A DNA stretch of 64,000 bases from Longispora sp040681875 (GCF_040681875.1 NZ_JBFAZP010000004.1:310001-374000), one strand, 5' to 3'. Shown: positions 8,169 through 17,546, counted from the first letter of the stretch. Numbers and translations are program-made. The notes: a model not told the origin generated them from the letters alone.

Positions 8169-8939
8169 TTACGCGAGTACGACGAGGAGCACGGCCAAAC
8201 TGGCGACGAGGTACCCGGCGGCGGCCACCGTCACGATCCGGTGCCGGACGGACTCGCGCCACGGCGTCCCCGACAGCAGCCAGACGAGGGCGGGCAGCAC
8301 GAGCACGGCGTGCATGGTGATCGCGTGCGCGGGCTTGAGCCCACCCGCCGTCGTGTACGCCACCTGCGGGTTCCCCGCGTAGACCGCCGTCACGCCCCGC
8401 ACGATCATCGCGGCGCCGATGCCGAGGGCGGCCATCAGCAGTACCAGTCCGACCCGGACCGCGAGGCGGGTGGACCGTGACACCGCCGGGTGCGGCCGGA
8501 ACGACACCACGGTCAGGGTGCCGAAGAGCGCGACCAGGACGGCGCCACCCACGGCCAGGGTCTGGGAGACGACCGTGTCCAGCGGGGTCTCCATGTTGAA
8601 GTGCGAGGGCACGTGCCGCCAGGCCTGCGCCGTCACCAGGCTCACCTCCAGCACGCAGGCGGCGGTGAGCGCGCCGAGGATCCGGCTCCGGGCCCGTTCG
8701 CCGAGCGGGAGCATCGTGGCCACCCACGCGGCGCTGATCAGGGTGAGGCCGAAGGACAGGCCGAACGTGGTCGGCTTGCGCCAGGACAGCGGGCCTTCCC
8801 ACGGCCGGTCGTCGAGGAGGTGCACGAGGACGTGCAGCGCGCCCGCGAGCATGAGGGCCGCGCCGACCAGGTAGCAGAGGCGCTCGACGGGGCGGCCTCC
8901 GGTCCAGTACCGCCGGAGGGGTCTGGTCATGTCACTCAT
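8169..8939 (-). CDS. Polytopic membrane protein of unknown function
   Basis: 256 residues with about seven hydrophobic segments, including LCYLVGAALMLAGALHVLV, FGLSFGLTLISAAWVATML, TLAVGGAVLVALFGTLTVV, and two C-terminal helices ending LVASLAVLLVVLA. The conserved-looking loop WRHVPSHFNMETPLDTVV lies between segments. I cannot assign a function. It is divergent from a MarR regulator with an inverted repeat between them, so it is probably the MarR target (inference). The ATG at 8939 lies 7 nt after TATAAA on its own strand, consistent with a leaderless mRNA; ATG 8930 is an alternative. Confidence 0.8.
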   Translation of the reverse strand: MSDMTRPLRRYWTGGRPVERLCYLVGAALMLAGALHVLVHLLDDRPWEGPLSWRKPTTFGLSFGLTLISAAWVATMLPLGERARSRILGALTAACVLEVSLVTAQAWRHVPSHFNMETPLDTVVSQTLAVGGAVLVALFGTLTVVSFRPHPAVSRSTRLAVRVGLVLLMAALGIGAAMIVRGVTAVYAGNPQVAYTTAGGLKPAHAITMHAVLVLPALVWLLSGTPWRESVRHRIVTVAAAGYLVASLAVLLVVLA

Positions 8940-8941
8940 GT

Positions 8942-8965
8942 AATCGTTTATATCATGTAACGATT
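8942..8965. promoter_or_regulatory. Candidate MarR operator
   Basis: AATCGTT (8942-8948) and AACGATT (8959-8965) are perfect 7-bp inverted arms separated by 10 nt, in an AT-rich island. The dyad overlaps the -10 region of the membrane-protein gene and lies just upstream of the -10 (TAACCT, 8975-8980) of the marR-type gene, as expected for an autoregulated repressor. Confidence 0.7.
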
Positions 8966-8986
8966 TTGCGATGGTAACCTTTTCGG

Positions 8987-9436
8987 GTGACGTCCGCCTT
9001 CCTCCTGGCCCAGCTCGGCGCGTACGCGGCCGGGCGGTTCGCCGAGCGCATCGGCGAGCTGGGCCTGACCCCGCCCCTGACCGGCATGCTCCGGGCCATC
9101 GCCGCCACCCCGGGCATGAGCCAGCAGGAGCTGGCCCGGCACCTGGGGATGCCGCCGAGCCGGCTGGTCGCGTTCCTGGACGACCTGGAGGGCCGGGACC
9201 TGATCGAGCGCCGGCAGAACCCGGCCGACCGCCGGCTGTCGGCGCTGCACGTCACGGAGCACGGCACCGGGATCCTGCGCCGGATCGGCGGGGTCGGCCG
9301 GGCGCACGACGAGGACATCTCCGCGCCGCTGGACCCGGCCGAACGCGAGCAGCTCGCCGCACTGCTCGGAAGGCTCGCGGAACACCACGGGCTCACGGCG
9401 GGCGTGCACCCGGGCTACCGGACCGTCCGGCACTGA
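8987..9436 (+). CDS. MarR-family transcriptional regulator
   Basis: 149 residues with a winged helix-turn-helix: MSQQELARHLGMPPSRLVAFLDDLEGRDLIER (about 45-76), then the wing RRQNPADRRLSALHVTEHG. The fold and length match MarR. The GTG start lies 6 nt after TAACCT and no ribosome binding site is seen, so a leaderless start is likely. It is divergent from the membrane protein and flanks the perfect inverted repeat at 8942-8965. Ligand unknown. Confidence 0.9.
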   Translation: MTSAFLLAQLGAYAAGRFAERIGELGLTPPLTGMLRAIAATPGMSQQELARHLGMPPSRLVAFLDDLEGRDLIERRQNPADRRLSALHVTEHGTGILRRIGGVGRAHDEDISAPLDPAEREQLAALLGRLAEHHGLTAGVHPGYRTVRH

Positions 9437-9541
9437 CCACGCCGCCCGGCTCCGACCGGCCCGGGCCCGAGGGCCGACCGGCGCCGCCCGCTCCCGGAGC
9501 CCGGCCTGCGGTGCCGCGTTCCCGTCGGCGTCACGGGCCCG

Positions 9542-11374
9542 CTACGTCCGTGACTCCGGCGCCCCGGTCACCGGCGCGAGCAGCAGTCGGGTCGCCAGCA
9601 GCGTCAGCCCCCGGTCCAGCCTGCGGAAATGGGTCGCCCGACTGTGGTGCAGCCGCTGGGCGACCCGGTCGTGCCGCACGGTCCCGGCCCGGCCGTAGCA
9701 CGCGTCCAGGGTCCGGCCGGCCTCCGCGTCGAGCCGGTCCTCGGCGCGGACCAGGTCGGAGACCGCCGCGCGCAGCCAGTCGTGCAGCGCCTCGGGGCTG
9801 GTCGAGCCGGTGACCGCGAGCAGCGGACTGCGGGCCAGGGCCGCCGGGTCGTGCAACCCTTCGAGGGCGGCGCGCAGGTGGCGGCGCAGCCGGGCGACGT
9901 CCCCGCCGAGGGGGGTGGGCACGCCCCGGGAGGTCAGGTCGTCGAGCCAGCCGCCGAGGCGTCCGGGCGCGAAGCTGTGGGTGTAGACCTCGCAGGGCCG
10001 GCCGCAGCCGTACACGTCGTCGGCGGCGGCGCCCCGGTAGGCGAAGCCGAGCCGGCGGACGAGCTGCTGGTACTCGGGCCACATCGTGGACACCACGACC
10101 CCGCCGTGCGCGAACGCCGGCCGGAGGATGGCCCGGAGCAGCAGGGCGTGCACCTCGGGCTCCCGCTCGTCGCAGAACGCCAGCCCGACGAACACGCCCC
10201 GGCTGTCGGCGGGGAGGTCCCCGTTCGCGGTGACGGTCTCGGTGTGCTGCTGCAGGACCGGTTCCATGCTGGCGATCGAACGCTCGGTGACCGGTGGCAC
10301 GTGGGCGACCCCGATCGCCCGGCCGTCGGGGGTGCGGGCCACCAGGAAACCGTCGGGGGTGGAGCGCATCCAGCCGTCGAGGATCCGGCCGGTGGACCGG
10401 GGGTCGAGGCCGCCGCGCCGGGCCCACTGGTGCACGAGGCGTTCGATGTCGTCGAGGTCGGCGGCGGCGGCCGGCCCGACGGCGGCGTGCGGTTCCCCGG
10501 TCGGGAACAGGGTGTCCCGGACCACCCGGTCCCCGGTGAGGAACCAGGACCGGAAGATCAGGCGGTCGCGGCCGGCCCGGTCCCCGGCGGTCTCCAGCAG
10601 GTGGCGGGTGTGGGCCGTGGCGCGGGTCAGGGCGACCTGGTGCGTGACGGGTTCCCGCCACCGGAACGCCTCGTCGAGCAGGGTCCGGAACGGTTCGGCC
10701 ACGGCGAGGCCGCCCCCGGTGCGGCGGGTCAGGCTCAGCCGGTCCAGGGCGTCGAACGGGAGGTCGATGAGCTCGCGGACCAGGTCGGCGTCCGCCTCGC
10801 CGACGGCGGCGAGCACGGCCAGCGCGGCGGGGATGTCCGGCGGTCCGGCAGGCGTGGCGGCGTCGGACCCGGGGGCGGGTGCCGGTCCCGACGCCTCCGA
10901 CCCGAGGCGGTCGAGGATCCCCGTGGCGGCGTGGTCGGCCACCGCGCCCGGCACGTCGGCCGGCGCCCCGGAGTGCAGTGCCCGGCACAACAGCACAGCG
11001 ATGAGGGGTACGCCGCCGGACAGCCGGCGGACCAGGTCGAGCCCGGGTCCGGCCTGGACGTCGTGGGTGGCGGCGAGCCGGGTGACGTCCTCCTCGGACC
11101 AGGCGGGCACCTCGATCGTGACCAGGGCCCCGGCGGCCGACCAGCCGGGCAGGGACCGCAGCGGGATCCGGCCGGCCACGACCAGCGGGCCCGCCCGCCC
11201 GGCGAGCGCCTCCCCCGCCCCGGCGGTGTCCACCCCGTCGACCACGGCGGGCCCCGCCAGTTCCGCCAGGAGGGTGGTCTTTCCGCTGCCCAGGGGGCCG
11301 ACGAGGTTCACCACCGCCGTCGGGTCCGCCCCGAACGCGTCGCCGATCGCCCGGATGACGCCCGCGTTCCCCAT
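9542..11374 (-). CDS. P-loop ATPase regulator-like protein with GNAT-like segment
   Basis: 610 residues from ATG 11374. Walker A is NLVGPLGSGKTTLLAE (about residues 23-38). A STAND/NB-ARC-like middle follows, with VRRLSGGVPLIAVLLCRAL resembling the GLPLA region. Residues about 350-490 contain DGRAIGVAHVPP and PEYQQLVRRLGFAYRG, which resemble a GNAT acetyltransferase fold, and the C-terminus has RLHHSRATHFRRLDRGLTLLA, a possible helix-turn-helix. The combination suggests a signal-transduction ATPase; the GNAT assignment is tentative. It lies downstream of the LysR gene on the same strand with 130 nt between them. Confidence 0.6.
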   Translation of the reverse strand: MGNAGVIRAIGDAFGADPTAVVNLVGPLGSGKTTLLAELAGPAVVDGVDTAGAGEALAGRAGPLVVAGRIPLRSLPGWSAAGALVTIEVPAWSEEDVTRLAATHDVQAGPGLDLVRRLSGGVPLIAVLLCRALHSGAPADVPGAVADHAATGILDRLGSEASGPAPAPGSDAATPAGPPDIPAALAVLAAVGEADADLVRELIDLPFDALDRLSLTRRTGGGLAVAEPFRTLLDEAFRWREPVTHQVALTRATAHTRHLLETAGDRAGRDRLIFRSWFLTGDRVVRDTLFPTGEPHAAVGPAAAADLDDIERLVHQWARRGGLDPRSTGRILDGWMRSTPDGFLVARTPDGRAIGVAHVPPVTERSIASMEPVLQQHTETVTANGDLPADSRGVFVGLAFCDEREPEVHALLLRAILRPAFAHGGVVVSTMWPEYQQLVRRLGFAYRGAAADDVYGCGRPCEVYTHSFAPGRLGGWLDDLTSRGVPTPLGGDVARLRRHLRAALEGLHDPAALARSPLLAVTGSTSPEALHDWLRAAVSDLVRAEDRLDAEAGRTLDACYGRAGTVRHDRVAQRLHHSRATHFRRLDRGLTLLATRLLLAPVTGAPESRT

Positions 11375-11504
11375 CTCGTCCCCTCCCCGTCCACTGACTG
11401 TCCATCGTGGTAGGAGTGGACTCCGCGGACCATCGCCACTTCGGCCATTCCCCGGGACCCGTCCCGCCAGGGCACGACAAACGACCACTTCGACGGGTAC
11501 GGGG

Positions 11505-12410
11505 TCAGCGGGCCAGGCGGCGCAGGCTGGCCGCGTACACCTCGGCGGCCCAGCGGGGCAGCTGTTCGGCGTGCTCGGCGAGCGGTCCGTGCCGGTTCCA
11601 CGCGACGAGGTGCCGCATCCGCAGCGGCTCCCCGGCGAGCGGCCGGACCACCACCCCGGCGACCGGCTCGAACGTGGCCTGGCAGGGCGAGAGGGCCAGG
11701 CCCCGGGCGAGCAGTTCCTGGAGGGGGCGCATCGCGCCGATCTCGTGCGGTACCCGGGGGGTGAAGCCGAGCCCGTGGCACACGTCGTGGAAGTACTCCG
11801 GCCAGCCGGCGCCGTCCGGGGGCGACAGCACCCAGGGCTCCGCCCCGAGGTCGGCCAGGGCCAGTTCGGGGCGGGCGGCGAGGGGGTGGTCCGCGCCGAG
11901 GGCCACGTGCACCGGCTCGTCGGCCACGATCCGCCAGTCGACGCCGGGGGTGGGCTGGAGTTCGTACCCGGGGTAGTCGACGACGGCGGCCAGGTCGAGC
12001 CGGCCCATGCCGACGAGGTCGACGAGCAGCCGGGGCGAGTACTCCGCGTGCAGCTCGACCTCCACCCCGGACAGCGCCGCGCCGAGCCGGTCGGCGAGCC
12101 CGACGAGGATCGGCCCGGACACACCGCCGAGCCGCACGGCGCGCCGGCCGAACCCCGCCGGGCCGTGCCGCAGCCGGTCGGTGTCCGCGAGGATCGACCG
12201 CGCCCTGACCAGCACGTACTCCCCGTAGGCGGTGACCGCGCAGCCGGACCGGTCCCGGGTGAACACGGGGCCGCCGAGGAGGCGTTCGATCCGCTGCAAC
12301 TGGGCGGACAGGGCCGGCTGGGTGGTGCCGAGGACGGCCGCCGCCCGGGTCAGGCTGCCGGCCTCGCTGATGGCGCACAGCGCCCGAAGGTGGCGGAGCT
12401 CGAGATCCAT
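11505..12410 (-). CDS. LysR-family transcriptional regulator
   Basis: 301 residues starting MDLELRHLRALCAISEAG, the standard LysR N-terminus, with the helix-turn-helix LTRAAAVLGTTQPALSAQLQRIERLLG (about 19-45) and a substrate-binding domain after residue 90. I prefer ATG 12410 to the longer reading from 12473 because family members begin here. An inverted repeat overlaps this start codon. It is divergent from a secreted M64-type metallopeptidase, its probable target (inference). Effector unknown. Confidence 0.9.
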   Translation of the reverse strand: MDLELRHLRALCAISEAGSLTRAAAVLGTTQPALSAQLQRIERLLGGPVFTRDRSGCAVTAYGEYVLVRARSILADTDRLRHGPAGFGRRAVRLGGVSGPILVGLADRLGAALSGVEVELHAEYSPRLLVDLVGMGRLDLAAVVDYPGYELQPTPGVDWRIVADEPVHVALGADHPLAARPELALADLGAEPWVLSPPDGAGWPEYFHDVCHGLGFTPRVPHEIGAMRPLQELLARGLALSPCQATFEPVAGVVVRPLAGEPLRMRHLVAWNRHGPLAEHAEQLPRWAAEVYAASLRRLAR

Positions 12411-12428
12411 ACCGTGAAGCTTATGGAT
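12405..12428. promoter_or_regulatory. Candidate LysR binding site overlapping the lysR-type start codon
   Basis: ATCCATA (12405-12411) and TATGGAT (12422-12428) are perfect 7-bp inverted arms with a 10-nt spacer, in the divergent region between the LysR gene and the metallopeptidase gene. One arm contains the complement of the LysR ATG, so binding would block its own expression. Confidence 0.6.
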
Positions 12429-12498
12429 ATCTGGGATGGGCGCACAGGCCGAGAGGGGTCCATAGTAGGTCAACCTTCACCCCTCAAGGAGGCCCCTC

Positions 12499-13713
12499 AT
12501 GAGACGCGTCGCGGCTCTGCTCCTCAGTACCACCCTGATCGCTCTCGCCGTCGGCAGTCAGCCGGCGCTCGCCTCCCCCTCCGAAACCCGGGTCGAGACC
12601 CGCGAGGTCTTCAGCCCGGACGGCACGATCAGCCGGACCACGATCCGGGTGCCCCGGGTCGAACAGTCGGCCCCGTCGCTGGCCGTGGCGGCCGCGACCG
12701 TCGTGCCCGTCGAGGTCAACGGGCCCAGCGAGAGCCGGTTCGACCTGGTGTTCGTCGGCGACGGCTACACCAGCGCGCAGATGGACCTCTACACCCAGCA
12801 CGTGAAGTCGAAGTGGGCGGAGATCGCCGCGTTCGAGCCGTTCAAGAGCAACCGGACGCAGTTCAACGTGTGGCAGGTCAACGTCGTGTCGACCCAGTCG
12901 GGCGTGGACAACGACCCCACCAACGGGGTACAGAAGTCGACGGCCCTGGACATGGGCTTCTGGTGCGGCGGCACCGAGCGCCTGCTGTGCGTGAACCAGA
13001 CGAAGGCCACCCAGTACGCGCGCTCTGCCCGCGACGTCGACCAGGTGCTCGCCCTGGGCAACAGCACCAAGTACGGCGGGGCGGGCGGCGGCGTGGCCAC
13101 GGCCTCGGGCGGCAACGCGCAGGCCGGCCAGATCGCGATCCACGAACTCGGGCACTCGATCGGCGGGCTGGCCGACGAGTACACCTACGGCAGCGGCGAC
13201 TGCTACCCGTACGCCGAGCCGTCCGAGGCCAACGTGTCCAAGCTGACCGCGGCGCAGATGCAGTCCCAGCAGAAGAAGTGGTGGCGCTGGCTCGGCCAGG
13301 CGTCCCCGGACGGCGGGACGGTCGGCGCGTACGTGGGCGGGCGGTACTACACCCGGTGTGTCAACCGGCCCACGGACAACTCGATCATGCGGTCGCTGGG
13401 CCGGCAGTTCAACCTGCCCGGCCGGGAGGCCATGGTCGCCGCGTTCTACCGCGAGAACGGCGTCGTCCAGGCCCAGTCCCCCGCCGGCCCCGACCTGTGG
13501 GTCACGCCGGTCGGCAACGCGAAGGTGACGTGGACCGTGGACGGCGGCTCCGTGGAGGCCCTCGGCGCGGCCGGCAACTCCCTCAGCGTGCGGGGTCTCG
13601 CCCGGGGCACGCACACCGTCACGGCCACGGTCACCGACCCGACCGACTGGGTCCGCGACCCGGAGCTGCGCGAGTTCCTGACCGCGACCGTCACCTGGCA
13701 GGTCACTACCTGA
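12499..13713 (+). CDS. Secreted M64-family metallopeptidase
   Basis: 404 residues with a consensus AGGAGG ribosome binding site and a Sec signal peptide (MRRVAALLLSTTLIALAVGS, cleavage near ALAS-P). The catalytic zinc motif is H215-E216-L-G-H219 followed by SIGGLADEY, typical of the IgA-peptidase M64 family. The N-terminal FDLVFVGDGYTSAQMDLY is a further family signature. The C-terminal domain is beta-rich (VTWTVDGGSVEALG). It is expected to act outside the cell on proteins. Its 3' end overlaps the convergent gene by 8 nt. Confidence 0.9.
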   Translation: MRRVAALLLSTTLIALAVGSQPALASPSETRVETREVFSPDGTISRTTIRVPRVEQSAPSLAVAAATVVPVEVNGPSESRFDLVFVGDGYTSAQMDLYTQHVKSKWAEIAAFEPFKSNRTQFNVWQVNVVSTQSGVDNDPTNGVQKSTALDMGFWCGGTERLLCVNQTKATQYARSARDVDQVLALGNSTKYGGAGGGVATASGGNAQAGQIAIHELGHSIGGLADEYTYGSGDCYPYAEPSEANVSKLTAAQMQSQQKKWWRWLGQASPDGGTVGAYVGGRYYTRCVNRPTDNSIMRSLGRQFNLPGREAMVAAFYRENGVVQAQSPAGPDLWVTPVGNAKVTWTVDGGSVEALGAAGNSLSVRGLARGTHTVTATVTDPTDWVRDPELREFLTATVTWQVTT

Positions 13714-14578
13714 CCTGGGCGTGCACCTTCGCCGCCGCCGCACCCGCGGCGGCGGCGAGGTTCTTGCGCACCCCGGCCTTGTCCGCGACGACCGAGCGCA
13801 CCGTGACCTCCACCGACAGGTAGACGTCCCCGTCGGCGACCAGGACGAGTTCGTGCACCCGGGGCGCGTCGTCGCCGCACCGGACCGCGTACGGGAACCC
13901 CTGGACCGGGGCCGCTTCCTCCACGCACGACGAGATGGCCTGCGCGTCCACCGCGTCGCGGGCCCGCTGCTCGGCGGTCAGCCCCGCGATCCCGGACGAC
14001 CGCCCGTACGTGACCCGCAGCGTGCCCGACGGGTTGCCCGCGATGGCCAGGGTGCCGCGCATCGTGCAGTCCGCGAACGGCGCGCCGTCGGCCACCGGGG
14101 CGGCGGTCGGGTTCGTCTTGGCCCGGACGAAGACGTCGCCGAGCTTGTCCAGCGTCCGGTCGCACGGCGGGACCGGGCGCGCCCCGGTCGCGGCGGTGCG
14201 GCTCGGGGTGACCGGGGCGGAGGCCGGCTGGTTGGGTTCCGTCGCGGGGGCCGGCCACGGCGGGTAGATGAACGCCGCGAGGAGGCCCGCGCCGACCAGG
14301 GCGAGGGCGGTACTGGCCCCGGCGGACAGTTTGCGGGTACCGGCCTCGGTGACCTGCTCGGGTTCCTCGTCGTCCTCGTCCTCGTCGAGGACGCTGCGGC
14401 GGACCTGGACCGGCGGCGGTCCGGGGATGTCCCCGCCCGGGCCGGCGGCGTCGTCCGGGGCGGGTCCGTCGTCGTCCCGGCCGGTCCCGGCGGGGGTGTC
14501 CGGGTGCGGGCCGGCGCCGGGGTCCGTCTCTTCGGGGTCCCGGGTCGTACCGTCCGCCGGGTCACCGTCACGCGCCAC
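13706..14578 (-). CDS. Single-pass membrane protein with acidic cytoplasmic N-terminus
   Basis: 290 residues from GTG 14578, preceded at 8 nt by AGGAGG. Residues 1-85 are Pro/Asp/Glu-rich and low complexity (DEDEDDEEPEQ). One transmembrane helix (about 90-112, STALALVGAGLLAAFIYPPW) is followed by an extracytoplasmic domain with four Cys (PPCDRT, FADCTM, SSCVEE, VRCGDD) that could form two disulfides. I recognise no family. It overlaps the M64 peptidase gene tail to tail by 8 nt. Confidence 0.75.
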   Translation of the reverse strand: MARDGDPADGTTRDPEETDPGAGPHPDTPAGTGRDDDGPAPDDAAGPGGDIPGPPPVQVRRSVLDEDEDDEEPEQVTEAGTRKLSAGASTALALVGAGLLAAFIYPPWPAPATEPNQPASAPVTPSRTAATGARPVPPCDRTLDKLGDVFVRAKTNPTAAPVADGAPFADCTMRGTLAIAGNPSGTLRVTYGRSSGIAGLTAEQRARDAVDAQAISSCVEEAAPVQGFPYAVRCGDDAPRVHELVLVADGDVYLSVEVTVRSVVADKAGVRKNLAAAAGAAAAKVHAQVR

Positions 14579-14705
14579 GCCGCGCACCTCCTGAAGTCGC
14601 GCCCCTCCCCCCGCGGGACGGGCCGGGACCATCAGAGCATGTCCGAAGTGGACTATGGGTGCGAGGTGTCGGAAATCCAGCAGTCCGGTCGGGGCCGGCG
14701 GGGTG

Positions 14706-17546
14706 TCAGGCGGTGGTCTGGCGGAGGGTGGCCGCCTCGGGGACCCCCAGGGCCTCGAACAGGGCGAGCGCCTCGGCCCGGAGGCGGCGGCGCTCGGCGG
14801 GATCCGCGGTGAGGGTGCCGAGGCCGGCGAGGGAGCGGGCGCGTTCGTAGCGGTCGCCGGTCCGGTCGGTGAGGGCCAGGGCGGCGGCGTGCGCGTCCCG
14901 GGCGGCCGCCGTGGATCCCGCGCCGCCCGGGGCGCTGTCGGGGCTGGTCAGGGCCGTGCCGAGGTCGTTCAGCGCGGCGGCCTCCAGGTCGGCCTCCCCC
15001 AGTTCCCGGGCCACCGCCACGGCCTGCCGCAGCAGGTCGAGGGCCACTCCGGGCCGCCCCGCCCGGTGGTGCGCCACGCCCAGGTGGTGCAGGCAGTTGC
15101 CCTCGCCGGCGCGGTAGCCGACCTCGCGGCACAGGGCCAGCGCCCGCTCGTTGTGGTCGACGGCGTCGGCGTACCGGCCCAGGAACCGGTACGCCTCGCC
15201 CACGTTGGCCAGGGCGATGCCCTCCCCGGTGCGGTACCCGAGGTCGCGGCAGATCTCCAGGGCGCGCAGGTGGTTGTCCAGCGCCTCGGAGCTCCGGCCG
15301 ACCCGCAGGTACACGATGCCCAGGTTGCCGAGTACCCCCGCCTCGCGGCGCCGGTCCCCCGCCGCCCGGTGCACGGCGAGCGAACGGGTGTAGTGCGCGA
15401 TGGCCGCCGGGTGGTCGCCGAGCCGGCGGTGCACGATGCCGAGGTTGCCGAGCACGCTGCCCTCGCCGACCCGGTCGCCGGCCTCCCGGTACCGGACCAG
15501 GGCCTCGCCCAGGTGTTCCAGGGCCTGCGGGTAGCGGCCCAGCCGCCAGTACACGACGCCGGCGCCGTGCAGGGCGCGGCCCTCGCCCGGCCGGTCGCCG
15601 AGGTCCCGGTACGCCGCGCGGGCCGCGTCGAGGTGCGCGAGGGCCGCCGGGTAGTCGCCGAGCCGGCGGTGCAGCGCGCCGAGCTGGGCCAGCGCGGCGG
15701 CCTCGGCGGGCCGGTCGTGGCCGGTCCGGGCGGCGTCGCGGGCGAGGGCGTGCAGGGTGAGGGCGTCGGGGTAGCGGGAGCGGGCGTCCAGGTGGGCGGA
15801 CAGGGCGGCGGCCAGGCCGAGGGTGTGGGCGGGCCAGCCGGGGGTGGCGGCGGAGGCGAGCAGGTTGGGCAGCTCGGCGTCGAGCCAGGCGCGGGCGGCG
15901 GCGGGCGACAGGGGCCCGGGGGTGGCAGCCGGGTCGGGGGACGCGCCGGGGAGGGCTGGCGGCCCGGACGCCGACCCGACGCCCGGGCCGGAGGACGATC
16001 CGGTGCCCGTGTCGGGAAGGAGCGCGGCCGTAGCGTGCCGGGTGGCGGTCAGGTAGTGGTCGAACAGGCGGGTCAGGGCCTCGTCGCGCTCGGCGGCGGC
16101 GAGTTCGGCCGCGTACACCCGGAGCAGGTCGTGCATGCCGAACCGGCGGCCGGTGGTCGGCTCCACCAGGTGCGCGCGGGCCAGCGGGTCGAGCAGCCGG
16201 CGGGCGGCGGCCCGGTCGACGCCGGTGAGCGCGGCCACCGCGTCGAGGTCCACGTCGCCGCCGGGATGCGTGCCGAGCAGCCGGAACGCGCGGGCCGCGT
16301 CCGGGTCGAGGTGCCGGTAGGACCAGGAGAACACGGCGCGCACGGCGGTGTGCCCGTCGTCGCCGGCCGCGAGCAGGTCGAGCCGGTCGCGTTCGTCGGA
16401 CAGCTCCTCGACCAGCTCGGCGAGCGTCGACGCCGGCCGGGAGGCGGCCAGTTCGGCGGCGATCCGCAGCGCCAGCGGCAACCGGGCGCAGCTTCCGACC
16501 AGCGCCGCGGCCTGTTCCGGTTCCGCCGCGACCAGCGGTCCGATCAGGATCCGCAGCAGGGTGCCCGCCTCGGCCGCCGTCAGCAGGTCCAGGTCCACCC
16601 GGACCGCGCCGTGCCGGGCCACCAGGGCGGGCAGCCGGTCCCGGCTGGTCACCACGACCACACATTCGGGGGTACCGGGCAGCAGGTCGCGCACCTGGTC
16701 GGACGAGTGCGCGTTGTCCAGCACGACGAGGACCCGGCGCCCGGCGAGCAGGGTCCGGTACCGGGCCGCGCGTTCGGCCACCGTGTGCGGGACGGCCGCG
16801 TCGCCGCAGCCCAGTTCGCGGAGGAACGCGGCGAGCGCCTCGGCCGGGGTGACGGGGCGGTCGTGGTCGTACCCGCGCAGGTCGATGTAGATCTGGCCGT
16901 CGGGGAACTGGTCGGCCACCCGGTGCGCCCAGTGCACGGCCAGCGCGGTCTTCCCCACGCCCGCGGTGCCGGACACGGCCGCGACCAGCACGGTCGGCGT
17001 GCCCACCCGGGACGCGGCGAGCAACAGGTCGAGGGCCGCGAGCTGGTCGGACCGGCCGGTAAACCCGGCGACATCGGCGGGCAGGTCCCGGGGCACGGGA
17101 ACGGTCGCCGTCGGCGCGCCCCGGCCGGAGTCGTCCGGCGCGACCCCGGGCGAACCGTCCGGCCCGTCGGGCTGGCGCGGCCTCCCCGTACGCGGCCGGC
17201 CCGCACGATCCGGAGGTTCCGCCCCGTCTGCGCCCCCGGTTTCCACCGTCGGCGGCCTCCCGTCGCCCGCGCGCCGCCCGGAGCGTTCGGAGCGGGTCGC
17301 GGCCAGCCACAGCGTGTGGAACTCCGCCGGGTCCCCGGCCAGGGTCTCCACGATCAGTTCGAGCAGCCCCCACCGGGGCACCCGGGTACCGGACATCGCC
17401 ACCGAGATCGTCGTGTGGCTGCACCCGACCTCGCGGGCCATGTCGCGCAGGCTCGGCCAGCCGGCCCGGTGGTGCAGCGCGTGCAGCCGGTCGAACAGGG
17501 TCCGGACCGGACCGTCCGGCAGCGTCGACTGCGGCAGCGCCCCCAT
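14706..17546 (-). CDS. HTH / NB-ARC / tetratricopeptide-repeat regulatory ATPase
   Basis: 946 residues from ATG 17546, preceded by GGGAGG. Order: an XRE-like helix-turn-helix (about 30-60, SLRDMAREVGCSHTTISVAMSG), a Pro/Gly-rich linker, an NB-ARC ATPase with Walker A SGTAGVGKTALAVHW near residue 195 and RRVLVVLDNAHSSDQ as Walker B, an arm (ARLPLALRIAAE), then a long C-terminal TPR array with at least six units of the GEGxALxNLGxxYRxLGRYxxAL type. This is the AfsR/SARP-like STAND architecture without the BTAD domain. No direct target is evident. Confidence 0.88.
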   Translation of the reverse strand: MGALPQSTLPDGPVRTLFDRLHALHHRAGWPSLRDMAREVGCSHTTISVAMSGTRVPRWGLLELIVETLAGDPAEFHTLWLAATRSERSGRRAGDGRPPTVETGGADGAEPPDRAGRPRTGRPRQPDGPDGSPGVAPDDSGRGAPTATVPVPRDLPADVAGFTGRSDQLAALDLLLAASRVGTPTVLVAAVSGTAGVGKTALAVHWAHRVADQFPDGQIYIDLRGYDHDRPVTPAEALAAFLRELGCGDAAVPHTVAERAARYRTLLAGRRVLVVLDNAHSSDQVRDLLPGTPECVVVVTSRDRLPALVARHGAVRVDLDLLTAAEAGTLLRILIGPLVAAEPEQAAALVGSCARLPLALRIAAELAASRPASTLAELVEELSDERDRLDLLAAGDDGHTAVRAVFSWSYRHLDPDAARAFRLLGTHPGGDVDLDAVAALTGVDRAAARRLLDPLARAHLVEPTTGRRFGMHDLLRVYAAELAAAERDEALTRLFDHYLTATRHATAALLPDTGTGSSSGPGVGSASGPPALPGASPDPAATPGPLSPAAARAWLDAELPNLLASAATPGWPAHTLGLAAALSAHLDARSRYPDALTLHALARDAARTGHDRPAEAAALAQLGALHRRLGDYPAALAHLDAARAAYRDLGDRPGEGRALHGAGVVYWRLGRYPQALEHLGEALVRYREAGDRVGEGSVLGNLGIVHRRLGDHPAAIAHYTRSLAVHRAAGDRRREAGVLGNLGIVYLRVGRSSEALDNHLRALEICRDLGYRTGEGIALANVGEAYRFLGRYADAVDHNERALALCREVGYRAGEGNCLHHLGVAHHRAGRPGVALDLLRQAVAVARELGEADLEAAALNDLGTALTSPDSAPGGAGSTAAARDAHAAALALTDRTGDRYERARSLAGLGTLTADPAERRRLRAEALALFEALGVPEAATLRQTTA

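Noticed and set aside
10086..13823. 1245-codon open frame on the plus strand
   Set aside because: It runs antisense through the ATPase and LysR genes and out of frame through the M64 peptidase; composition is Ser/Arg/Pro-rich shadow sequence.
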